A stretch of 64,000 nt of DNA, taken from contig NZ_SIHI01000015.1 in assembly GCF_007859735.1 (NCBI RefSeq), positions 23,739-87,738 of the forward strand. Direction: 5' to 3'. This document shows, one piece after another, positions 1 through 8,078 of this stretch. The position numbers were made by a program, and so were the translations under genes. The notes under the pieces were generated by a model that saw nothing but the letters and a program-made list of their open reading frames with translations, made no database searches and had not been told where the DNA came from. Source of the stretch: Thalassoglobus neptunius. Lineage in GTDB: Bacteria > Planctomycetota > Planctomycetia > Planctomycetales > Planctomycetaceae. Each line of letters begins with the position of its first letter. Position 1 is the stretch's first letter.

Positions 1-947
1 TGAGGCCCGCTCGTGAGTGAGCCATTCACGTCTGTCAGTTCAATTCTTGAGAGTTCTCGTTTCGCGATCTCGAGTGCGTCAGAAGCAGCTTCTGAAAGTG
101 TCGAGGAGTTCCAGTCGACAACGAGACGGGAGACCGCGATGGCAGGAACCCGGGCGTTCAGTTGCTGTTGAATGTCATTCAACAGCCTGGTCCGGGAAAC
201 TGCGGAAAGTGATCGTGGAAGTGAATCGAGTTCGATATCGACAACGGTTGGAATCGTTGCGGTCGAATCACTTGTTGTCTGTCGAATGATCTCGGAAGCA
301 ATCGAGTCCACACTACCGAGCTGCGAGAGTGAATCAGGGGCAGAAATCTGGAGTGAGCGAAAACGGACCGATTCGACGGAGATTGAATCAACGACGTGTG
401 CGCTTGAGTGATCCAGATGGATCAGTTTGACCTCGAAAGGACCCTGATCTACGAAGGTGCTCGCTTGAATTTCGCAGGTTGGGACGACCAGCGATTGTTC
501 TTGTCCCCGCCTTCGATATTTGATCGAAGCGGGTCCGTGACCGGAATGAATGAGTTTGATTCGAAGCGTGGGATCGTGATCCGCAAGGCGACTCATCGAC
601 GAGCTGAGATCAATTCCGTTTTGTGCGAAGAGGGCTGTCCAGCACTCATCGACGGGAACAGTGTTGAGCAGCGCGACTCGGATATTGTGTTCGCGGAGTC
701 GATTGATCTGTTCAATCAGGAACCAGCCGATTCTCGGATTGACGTTCGTTGACCCGAGTTCCCCACTCAGAATCAGTAAATCGACGTCTCGATCGATCGC
801 TGTGCGAAAGACTTTCTCAGCGGCGGCAAATCTGGCATCGATGATGGTTGATTTGTGTCCGTCTGAAACTCTGGAAAAGTCGCCGTGAAGACTCTCGTCC
901 AGTCGAAAGTGGCTCGCTTGAAGAATGCGTCGCACTTCCCCAACCAT
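1..947 (-). CDS. Mre11/SbcD-like metallophosphoesterase homologue, apparently inactive; 3' end outside window
   Basis: An uninterrupted minus-strand frame of about 315 codons runs off the left edge. The ATG at 947-945 has a strong Shine-Dalgarno (GGGAGG, mRNA sense) a few bases upstream. The N-terminus ILQASHFRLDESLHG aligns by eye with the SbcD/YhaO/Mre11 start (FIHAADLHLDSPL). DLLILSGELGS aligns with the DLLLIAGDLFD motif, and VALLNTVP sits where GNHD is expected. In that family these motifs hold the two metal ions of a nuclease that partners an SbcC/YhaN-type ATPase. Here D and H of motif I read H and R, the D of GDL reads E, and GNHD is missing, so phosphoesterase activity is doubtful. 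A structural or DNA-binding role is possible. Any ATPase partner would lie left of the window. Family assignment is moderate; the reading frame is secure. Confidence 0.72.
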   Translation of the reverse strand, partial: MVGEVRRILQASHFRLDESLHGDFSRVSDGHKSTIIDARFAAAEKVFRTAIDRDVDLLILSGELGSTNVNPRIGWFLIEQINRLREHNIRVALLNTVPVDECWTALFAQNGIDLSSSMSRLADHDPTLRIKLIHSGHGPASIKYRRRGQEQSLVVPTCEIQASTFVDQGPFEVKLIHLDHSSAHVVDSISVESVRFRSLQISAPDSLSQLGSVDSIASEIIRQTTSDSTATIPTVVDIELDSLPRSLSAVSRTRLLNDIQQQLNARVPAIAVSRLVVDWNSSTLSEAASDALEIAKRELSRIELTDVNGSLTSGP

Positions 948-1269
948 TTTGCCTCCCTGCCGCGTCACTCTAAGTTTCCCGTCTCTTCGGGATCATGAAT
1001 CCGCAGGCATTGATGCCGGGATTCGAATATTTCCGGTTCCGACGAGTCTCCTCATGGACTCGATCGAAATCATGGATTGGAAACTATCAGAGAACTCAGA
1101 AGCCAACAAGACGAGATCTTCCGGGCACGTCGCTCCGGCCTGTGCACTCATTTCGACTGTTTCGTATGGTTTTCGTCCCGTCTGCTCGCACGACGACTCT
1201 CGCAATTCTAAACTTGTGGTTCGAGATCAAATTCTGCGACAGAGACCCACCGACAGGAACCTGAGATTC
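948..1269. other. Divergent intergenic region upstream of purQ
   Basis: It separates the leftward nuclease-like gene from purQ. The purQ frame stays open upstream to 925, but that stretch has no resemblance to PurQ. No convincing promoter, hairpin or small gene was seen. Confidence 0.5.
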
Positions 1270-2085
1270 ATGGCCAGTCCACGAGTTTGTGTGCTCCGTG
1301 CCCCGGGCACGAATTGCGACCACGAAACAGCCCACGCTTTTGAATTGGCGGGAGGGGTGGCCGAACGTGTGCACCTGTTTCGCGTCCTTGAAAATCCGGA
1401 CGTCCTCAAACAGTTCCAGATTCTCTGCATTCCCGGAGGGTTCAGCTATGGCGACGATGTCGGAGCTGGCGTGGTGTTCGGGACACAGCTCAAAACACGG
1501 CTGGCCGATACCATTCAGGAGTTCCTTCAAGCAGATACTCTGACGTTGGGAATCTGCAACGGATTTCAGGTTCTGATGAAGTCGGGAATTCTCCCCGGGG
1601 GCGCCGGTGAGCAATCGAGTGAATCAAGTTCCGATCCGGAAGCGACGCTCACATGGAACGAAAGCGGCCGATACACCGACTTGTGGGTCAATCTGAAGTC
1701 GTGCTCCGACCGAAACGTGTTCCTGAAAGGGATCGAACAGCTTGAGTCACCCATCGCACACGCTGAAGGAAGACTGCGTGTTTCCGACGAGTCCGTGCTC
1801 AAGGCATGGGAAGAGAACGGGCAAGTCGCGTTGCGGTATACAACTTGTTCGGAAGCTGATGCGTCGGAGAGTGACGAGAACACAGTGCTTCCCTATCCAG
1901 AAAACCCGAACGGATCGTTTTCGAATATCGCCGGGCTTGGCGATCCATCAGGCCGAGTCCTAGGACTGATGCCGCATCCCGAAAGATTCCTGTTCGCGAC
2001 GCAACATCCACAGTGGACTCGCAAGAATCTGCGAGGGGATGGAGCAGGGCTTCAGATTTTCAGAAACGCCGTCGACTACTTTTAG
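1270..2085 (+). CDS. purQ: Phosphoribosylformylglycinamidine synthase, glutaminase subunit
   Basis: A 271-residue class I glutamine amidotransferase. It supplies ammonia to PurL for converting FGAR to FGAM in purine synthesis, in the cytoplasm. Visible motifs: the N-terminal APGTNCDHET segment typical of PurQ, the oxyanion/glycine region PGGFSYGDDVGAG (residues 55-67), the nucleophile in LGICNGFQ (Cys96), and the His236/Glu238 pair in MPHPERF. It is somewhat longer than the usual 220-230 residues because of extra sequence around 112-125 and 195-215. ATG 1270 was chosen because PurQ homology begins immediately; an AGGA lies about 12 bases upstream. The frame continues upstream to 925 without homology. 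No purS or purL is adjacent, so the complex is encoded in a dispersed way. Confidence 0.95.
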   Translation: MASPRVCVLRAPGTNCDHETAHAFELAGGVAERVHLFRVLENPDVLKQFQILCIPGGFSYGDDVGAGVVFGTQLKTRLADTIQEFLQADTLTLGICNGFQVLMKSGILPGGAGEQSSESSSDPEATLTWNESGRYTDLWVNLKSCSDRNVFLKGIEQLESPIAHAEGRLRVSDESVLKAWEENGQVALRYTTCSEADASESDENTVLPYPENPNGSFSNIAGLGDPSGRVLGLMPHPERFLFATQHPQWTRKNLRGDGAGLQIFRNAVDYF

Positions 2086-2490
2086 ACCCCGTCTGAGAGC
2101 TGTTTGCACGCAGTATTCTTATCCCGCACGTTTCCCGACATGTTCGGAGAGCGCACTGAAACTGTTCCATCAACGGCGTCACTCGGCTTGTGCTGTTGGT
2201 TTCTGAATGTCTTCTTTCTTTTCAGAACTGCGATCGTAGCTGGGGGTACGGTTCGTTGTGTGCTTCCCGGATTTTTTGCCGCAGTTCCGCAATCGGAAAA
2301 GGTCCCCTATCTTCCCGGACCGTCAGGTCCCGATCATTCGCGACAGTCGTCTCGCAGTTTGCGATTCCTCGACAGACCTTCGGCAAGTTTGCAGTGGTTA
2401 TCGGACGATCAACAGAAGGTGTATTCCCTCAACCGCCCGGCCGAATGCGCTCATGGTTTGTGATTCGTCTCGGGGTGATCTTGGAGGACT
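2086..2490. other. Intergenic region, purQ to MMPL gene
   Basis: About 400 bases. Open frames occur on the plus strand, but none has a good ribosome binding site or recognisable protein. No clear terminator hairpin follows purQ. It probably contains the promoter of the downstream transporter, which I cannot pinpoint. Confidence 0.45.
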
Positions 2491-5280
2491 GTGGTGCGTC
2501 ACGTCCGAATCGACTCCGCAAAAGAACCAAAAGGTTTCTTTCAAAAGCGTGACCCATGGGGGCACGGGCTGGCACTGTGGATTCTGGCGCTCATTCTCTT
2601 CGTTGCACCGCTCTCTGTGTCGTCGTTGCGTCACGTCCGTCTCGACAATGACGTCGAAAGCTGGCTCCCGGAGAAAGACCCGAGCGCTGCCGACTATCTC
2701 TGGTGCCGAGAGCATTTCCCCGAGGATGAAACGGTCATCCTCACGTGGGAAGGAAGCGTTGTGAATGATCCGCGTCTTCCCATTCTCGTCGGGAAACTGA
2801 CCGGCAAAGAGGATGCGGATGGCGAAATGCGAGGAGGTCTTCCGTATGTGAAGTCCGTTCTCCATGCGGGTGATCTCGTTGAGCGAATGGTCGAGTTTGG
2901 AATCGATCAGAAGACCGCCATTGACCGACTTCAGGGAACGTTGGTGGGTCTCGGACGATTAAAGGTTCGCCTGACCGAAGCGGGTCGTGAAGATCTCAGT
3001 CGCTCGCAAGAAGTCATTGTCAGCGGTGCGAAATCGATCTTCAATATTGATCTGGAAGTTCAGGAACCGATCGGGCATTGGGAACCGAACGAAAACGATG
3101 AGGCGGAGTTCCATCGGCTCTCGGACATTTACGCAATGCATGCGGAGTCCGATCTCGAGTCAACAGACCTCGGAGGCCATGACTTCCAGATTACCTGGAA
3201 AGGAATGGCAAGCCACCACGAATTGCGCGATGCCGTCTCGGATTGGATTCAGTCAGTCACGTCTCCGTCGGGAGAGCCGCTCGTCGAAGAATGTTATCGA
3301 GCAGTCGGTTCCCCGATTGCCGTGGTCGTCGCTCTGTCGGATGCAGGGAGAGCCGAAAAGAACGCAGCAATCGCAGCCATTCGGCAAGCTGCTCTCGGCT
3401 CATTCGTCCCGGAGACAGATCTGATTGTCAGCGGCCGCGTCGTGGCGGGAACTGAGTTAAACAACGGCGTGATTCAAGCTGCATGGAACCCCGCAGCGAC
3501 AAACCCGCTCAAGAAGTCCGTCATTCTCCTTTCCGGATTCGTCGGAATTGTGTTCGCTCTGATTTCCTTGAAGAGTCTTCGCCTCGGTGCTCTGGTCATC
3601 TTCGTTGCGTATTACGCTGCACTGTTGGGAATGTCGATGGTTCCACTGACTGGTGGATCGATGAACATGGTCCTGATTGTCATGCCGACGCTTTTGATGG
3701 TGCTCGCACTCTCGGGTGCCATTCATGTTGCCAATTACTGGAAGCATGCTGTCTGGGAGAACCCAAAGACGGCAGTTGCGGAAGCAACTCGCATGGCGTC
3801 TCAACCTTGCCTAATGGCAGCCTTCACAACATCGCTGGGACTGGTATCGCTCATGAACAGCGATCTTGTTCCGGTCCGAAACTTCGGTCTGTACGCCTCC
3901 ATCGGTTGCATGATTTCCGTATGTATGGTGCTCTACGGGCTCCCCGCGCTCTTGCAAATGGTTCCCCTGAAACGGGTCGAGCCAAGCGAAGTGAATCCCG
4001 CCCGATGGATCTGGTTTGGGAATCTGATCTGCCGACAATGGCTGCCGATCGGAACTGTGACACTTGTCGTCGCGGTAGCATGCACGATTGGTCTCAGATA
4101 TTTTGATGTCGAAACCAAGGTCATCAAATACTTCCCCGAGAGTTCGCAAGTGGTCCAGGATTACCAGTTGATCGAGGACACTCTCGCCGGGATCAGTCCG
4201 ATTGAAGTTCTCGTTCGGTTCAATGCTCAGGGACAGGAAGACTTTGGTTTTCTGGAGCGGCTCGAAATCGTTCGCAAAGTCGAATCCTCTCTGCACGAGC
4301 ATCCTGAAGTGAGTGGAACCTTGTCGCTGGCAAGTTTTCAGCCTGTAAGGAAAAAGCCGGGCGACGATGCCAGCGTTCGAGAGAAGATCTTCTTCAATAG
4401 GCGCTCCAATCAAACCGAACGCCGCGTCAAGTCTGGCGACATGCAGCAGGCTGCCAACTTCCTGACGATGAACCGCCTCCCCCAGGAGAACGGGGACGAG
4501 CTCTGGAGAATCAATGCTCAGGCCGCTGTTCTGACAGACGCGGACTACACTGCACTGACGCAGGAATTGAGCGACCGAGTCGAGGAAGTGATTCATGCGG
4601 AACCGAACATTGATCACGTTGTGACCGGAACAGTTCCGTTGTTCCTGCGGACTCAGAACGCCGTTCTCGAAAGCCTGATCTGGAGCTCACTTCTGGCATT
4701 CGGCATGATCGCGGCAGTCATGGTTTGGGTGCTGCGAGATCCGTTTGCGGGCCTGATCTCGATGATTCCGAATCTTCTTCCGGTGGTCGCTGTGTTCGGG
4801 CTCGTCTCCTGGTTCGGACAACGAATCGATATTGGAACGATGGTCACAGCGTCCGTCGCTATGGGGATTGCTGTTGATGGGACGCTGCACCTGCTCACCT
4901 GGTTCAAAGATGGATTGCAGCGAGGGAAGACCCGACAGGAATCTGTGATCAACGCGCTGTCGCACTGCGGACCCGCCATGTGGCAAACGAGCGCTGCGGT
5001 CGGAGTTGGCCTGCTGGTGCTATTTCCTGCGGAATTGTTGTTGATCAGCCGATTTGGATGGTTAATGGCCACTCTCATCGGGGCGGCCTTCATCGGAGAC
5101 ATGGTGCTCTTGCCCTGCATGCTTGTCGGGCCGTTGGGAATCCTCCTCGAACGACGTCTTCGAAAAGATCCTCCGTCCGCAGACTGCGACTCTCAGGACG
5201 AGCACGAGCCCGAAGCGATTCCTTCGCATCACCTTCCGCTGTCTCCACAACACGCGCACGACTCGCGATACGTCGGATAA
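2491..5280 (+). CDS. MMPL/RND-superfamily membrane exporter
   Basis: About 929 residues in the duplicated RND/MMPL arrangement. A cytoplasmic N-terminus is followed by TM1 (around 28-47), a large extracytoplasmic domain (around 50-330), and a cluster of five or six helices (around 345-470) including the sterol-sensing-like MNMVLIVMPTLLMVLALSG. A second TM (around 505-525), a second extracytoplasmic loop and a second helix cluster (around 715-885) follow. These proteins export hydrophobic compounds (lipids, hopanoids, drugs) using the proton gradient; the substrate here is unknown. Two GTG codons are adjacent. A perfect GGAGG at 2483-2487 is only 3 bases from GTG 2491 but 6 from GTG 2494, so translation may start at the second. 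The gene stands alone, without membrane-fusion or outer-membrane partners nearby. Confidence 0.88.
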   Translation: MVRHVRIDSAKEPKGFFQKRDPWGHGLALWILALILFVAPLSVSSLRHVRLDNDVESWLPEKDPSAADYLWCREHFPEDETVILTWEGSVVNDPRLPILVGKLTGKEDADGEMRGGLPYVKSVLHAGDLVERMVEFGIDQKTAIDRLQGTLVGLGRLKVRLTEAGREDLSRSQEVIVSGAKSIFNIDLEVQEPIGHWEPNENDEAEFHRLSDIYAMHAESDLESTDLGGHDFQITWKGMASHHELRDAVSDWIQSVTSPSGEPLVEECYRAVGSPIAVVVALSDAGRAEKNAAIAAIRQAALGSFVPETDLIVSGRVVAGTELNNGVIQAAWNPAATNPLKKSVILLSGFVGIVFALISLKSLRLGALVIFVAYYAALLGMSMVPLTGGSMNMVLIVMPTLLMVLALSGAIHVANYWKHAVWENPKTAVAEATRMASQPCLMAAFTTSLGLVSLMNSDLVPVRNFGLYASIGCMISVCMVLYGLPALLQMVPLKRVEPSEVNPARWIWFGNLICRQWLPIGTVTLVVAVACTIGLRYFDVETKVIKYFPESSQVVQDYQLIEDTLAGISPIEVLVRFNAQGQEDFGFLERLEIVRKVESSLHEHPEVSGTLSLASFQPVRKKPGDDASVREKIFFNRRSNQTERRVKSGDMQQAANFLTMNRLPQENGDELWRINAQAAVLTDADYTALTQELSDRVEEVIHAEPNIDHVVTGTVPLFLRTQNAVLESLIWSSLLAFGMIAAVMVWVLRDPFAGLISMIPNLLPVVAVFGLVSWFGQRIDIGTMVTASVAMGIAVDGTLHLLTWFKDGLQRGKTRQESVINALSHCGPAMWQTSAAVGVGLLVLFPAELLLISRFGWLMATLIGAAFIGDMVLLPCMLVGPLGILLERRLRKDPPSADCDSQDEHEPEAIPSHHLPLSPQHAHDSRYVG

Positions 5281-5583
5281 AGAATCCCGTTTCTTCGAGT
5301 GTGACGCACTCTCTGATGAGCGAAGACGACGCGGTCCGCGAGGCAGATTGCTCGACGATTTTCGCGTGTTTGTCAGGAATTTCGGAGACGCGCAAGGATG
5401 AACTGCTGCGAGAATCGAGACATTCTGTCTCCTGTGTCCCTCACGAAAACAGCATTCGGACGTTATAATCAAGTGTTTGCGTTCGTCCTGTGATTCAATT
5501 GCAAGATCGTTTCGAGAGGTGTTTCTCGGACAGTCTCTCAGCTCGCGCAGTTACCTTCTTCTGATGACCTCGGTCTTTCCGCC
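5281..5583. other. Intergenic region with a candidate -10 element for the pseudouridine synthase gene
   Basis: A perfect TATAAT lies at 5464-5469, about 115 bases before the rluB-type start. The sequence at the expected -35 position (TCACGA) is poor, so this is a weak promoter candidate. Nothing else was recognised. Confidence 0.35.
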
Positions 5584-6564
5584 ATGTCTCAACCCGCAGA
5601 TGACAATCCAGTTGTGCCCGGAATGCGACTTCAAAGATACCTCGCTCAATGCGGCTTGGGATCTCGTCGCGAATGCGAAGAATTGATTTCCGCAGGTCGA
5701 GTGGAAATTGATGGCAAAACCGTGACCAAATTGGGAGCGAACGTCCGTCCATCAATGCAAACTGTGACTCTTGATGGCGAGAAGCTGAAGCTTGAACGCA
5801 AGAAGTACTATCTCCTCAACAAGCCACCGGGGTTCTTGTGTACGGCGAGTGATCCCCAGGGACGGCCGACAGTTTTCGAACTCTTCCCACCGGATGGTCC
5901 AAGGCTGTTCAGTGTCGGGCGTTTGGACGAGAACACCACCGGTTTGTTAATCGTGACGAATGACGGAGACCTCGCTCAAAAGCTGGCCCACCCGCGCTAT
6001 CACATTCACCGAATCTACCGGGCTCAGGTTGCTGGTCATCCTAAGCGAGAAGTTTTCGAACAACTCAAGGAGGGGCTGTTTTTCACCGAAGGAAAGTTCA
6101 AGGTTCACAACATCAAGCCGATCAAGAAACAGGGACGCAGTTCCTGGGTCGAGATCACCATGACCGAAGGACAGAACCGCGAAGTTCGACGGCTGCTTGC
6201 CCGAACCGGTCACAAGGTGATGAAATTGGAACGGATCGGCTTTGGCCCGATTCGTCTCGGTCGCGTTCCGCTTGGGCTCTTTCGTGAATTGCGAAAAGAT
6301 GAACTTGGGAAGTTGATTGAACTCATCACGCGAGCACAAACGCAAAGCCCGCGGCAAACAAAGAAACGTCCCGGCAAAAAAACAGCTTCAGGGCGATCGG
6401 GAGCGAGTGGAAAAGCGAAGTCTCGCGGACGTGCGAGCGCATCGAGTGAGTTCGGGACGAGCGAAAACTCGCGGACGAAGAAAGCTCCCGCGAAGAAGCG
6501 ACCACGCTCCGGAGGCCCATCTCGGGGCAAAGGCCGAGGATCGCGCGGACCGAAGAGACCATAA
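5584..6564 (+). CDS. rluB: 23S rRNA pseudouridine synthase, RluB/RsuA family, with basic C-terminal tail
   Basis: A 326-residue enzyme that isomerises a specific uridine in ribosomal RNA. It has an S4 RNA-binding domain at about 13-60 (RLQRYLAQCGLGSRRECEELI) and the RsuA-family catalytic domain at about 75-245. The catalytic Asp115 lies in GRLDENTTGLLIVTNDG, and the conserved GQNREVRRL-type segment is present (EGQNREVRRLLARTGH). From about residue 252 there is a 75-residue tail rich in Lys, Arg, Ser and Gly that is absent from E. coli RluB and probably adds nonspecific RNA affinity. RluB versus RluE/RsuA is inferred from overall similarity; the exact target uridine is not visible. The gene converges on glgC with only 50 bases between the stops. 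Confidence 0.9.
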   Translation: MSQPADDNPVVPGMRLQRYLAQCGLGSRRECEELISAGRVEIDGKTVTKLGANVRPSMQTVTLDGEKLKLERKKYYLLNKPPGFLCTASDPQGRPTVFELFPPDGPRLFSVGRLDENTTGLLIVTNDGDLAQKLAHPRYHIHRIYRAQVAGHPKREVFEQLKEGLFFTEGKFKVHNIKPIKKQGRSSWVEITMTEGQNREVRRLLARTGHKVMKLERIGFGPIRLGRVPLGLFRELRKDELGKLIELITRAQTQSPRQTKKRPGKKTASGRSGASGKAKSRGRASASSEFGTSENSRTKKAPAKKRPRSGGPSRGKGRGSRGPKRP

Positions 6565-6614
6565 TCTCGGATTGATGGTCAGCGGGCACTGTTCTTATCG
6601 AACGCGAATTGACG

Positions 6615-7841
6615 TTATCGAAACTGATGCCCCTTCGGGACAACGGTGATTCCGCAGTCAGTCGTTGTCAGACCATTCCGGCGGTCCTGCTCGGGGTCGA
6701 TTCCGATCGTCATGTCGTTCGGAATGCTGACATTCTTGTCGATGATGGCGTTCGAGATTTGTGCAGACCGTCCGACTTGAACGCCTTCAAAGAGAATGGA
6801 GTTCACGACCGTCGCATAGCTGTTGATTCGCACAGACTGTGAAATCACGGAGTGTGTGACTTCGCCTCCAGAGATAATACTGCCGGGACCGACGAGGCTG
6901 TCCATCGCGTGACCGACTCGCTTCGGCTCTGCATCATGGTCGGCAAAGACAAACTTGGGAGGGGGTACGGGCGGATGATATCCTCGGATCGGCCACGTCG
7001 AGTCATAGAGATTCAGCTGCGGTTCGACCGAGACCAGATCCATACTCGCTTGATAGTATGACTCCAGAGTGCCGACATCTCTCCAGTACATGGGGCCGTC
7101 CCCATCTTCGTTCCTGACGGGATAAGCCCGCACCTGACTGCTTTGAATCATGTGTGGAATGAGATCCTTCCCGAAGTCGTGCGAACTCTTGGGGATGGCA
7201 GCATCACGACAAAGTTCATCGAAGAGAAATGATGACTTGAACGCATAGATTCCCATCGAAGCCAGGCAACGATCGGGATCTCCGGGAATCGGAAATGGGG
7301 CGTCTGGTTTTTCTTCGAATCGACGAACCCAGCGGTTCTCGTCGATTCCCATGACACCGAAAGCACGACCTTCTTCAAGTCCGACCGGGAGGCATGCGAT
7401 GGAGCAATCTGCGTCCGCTTCGATGAGATCCTGCAGGAAACTGGAGTAGTCCATCCGGTAAATATGGTCTCCTGAGAGAATCAGAATGTACTGAGGAGCG
7501 GATTGCTCAATCGTATAAATATTCTGATAGACAGCGTCTGCGGTGCCACGATACCAGTGTTCACCCACGCGCTGTTGAGGAGGCAGAACATCAATGAATT
7601 CATTCAATTCACGACAGAGAAAATGCCAGCCCAGATTGATGTGCCGGTCGAGACTGGCGCCTTTGTACTGCGTCAACACGAGGATTCTTCGAAGTCCACT
7701 GTTGATACAGTTCGAGAGAACGAAGTCGATGATTCGATAGATCCCACCGAACGGGACCGACGGTTTCGAGCGATCCAGTGTCAATGGTTCCAGCCGGGAT
7801 CCTTTTCCTCCTGCAAGAACCAGAGTGAGAACATTTTGCAT
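6615..7841 (-). CDS. glgC: Glucose-1-phosphate adenylyltransferase
   Basis: A roughly 408-residue ADP-glucose pyrophosphorylase that makes ADP-glucose from ATP and glucose-1-phosphate, the committed step of bacterial glycogen synthesis. The N-terminal nucleotidyltransferase carries LVLAGGKGSRLEPLT (residues 8-22), PFGGIYRIIDFVLSN, YRGTADAVYQN, SGDHIYRMDY and the sugar-phosphate segment RRFEEKPDAPF. The C-terminal part (from about 310) is the left-handed beta-helix with hexapeptide-like repeats (GPGSIISGGEVTHSVISQSV). I chose ATG 7841 because family members start with MxNVLTLVLAGG; a GGAAG lies upstream. In-frame alternatives are ATG 7856 and TTG 7910. No other glycogen genes are adjacent. Confidence 0.95.
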   Translation of the reverse strand: MQNVLTLVLAGGKGSRLEPLTLDRSKPSVPFGGIYRIIDFVLSNCINSGLRRILVLTQYKGASLDRHINLGWHFLCRELNEFIDVLPPQQRVGEHWYRGTADAVYQNIYTIEQSAPQYILILSGDHIYRMDYSSFLQDLIEADADCSIACLPVGLEEGRAFGVMGIDENRWVRRFEEKPDAPFPIPGDPDRCLASMGIYAFKSSFLFDELCRDAAIPKSSHDFGKDLIPHMIQSSQVRAYPVRNEDGDGPMYWRDVGTLESYYQASMDLVSVEPQLNLYDSTWPIRGYHPPVPPPKFVFADHDAEPKRVGHAMDSLVGPGSIISGGEVTHSVISQSVRINSYATVVNSILFEGVQVGRSAQISNAIIDKNVSIPNDMTIGIDPEQDRRNGLTTTDCGITVVPKGHQFR

Positions 7842-8078
7842 CGGCTTGTCTTCCATCAAGCTGTCAAAGTAGCAACGCGCCTCAGCTTCATTTGTAACAA
7901 GATTCGACAAGCGATCCCATCACAGGAGAAATTCGGTCACTGGTTCGTCATCGTTTTTCACGATTGGGAAGAGCGATTCCAGTGTGTCCACGTACAATTG
8001 AGAAGATGACGCACCCCCTGCGCTCACCTTTTATTAGAAGAATGATTCGCCTGCGTTCTTCGAAATGAGATCGGGTTG

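Noticed and set aside
3811..4617. 268-codon minus-strand frame inside the MMPL gene
   Set aside because: Antisense shadow of a clear transporter, with no motifs.
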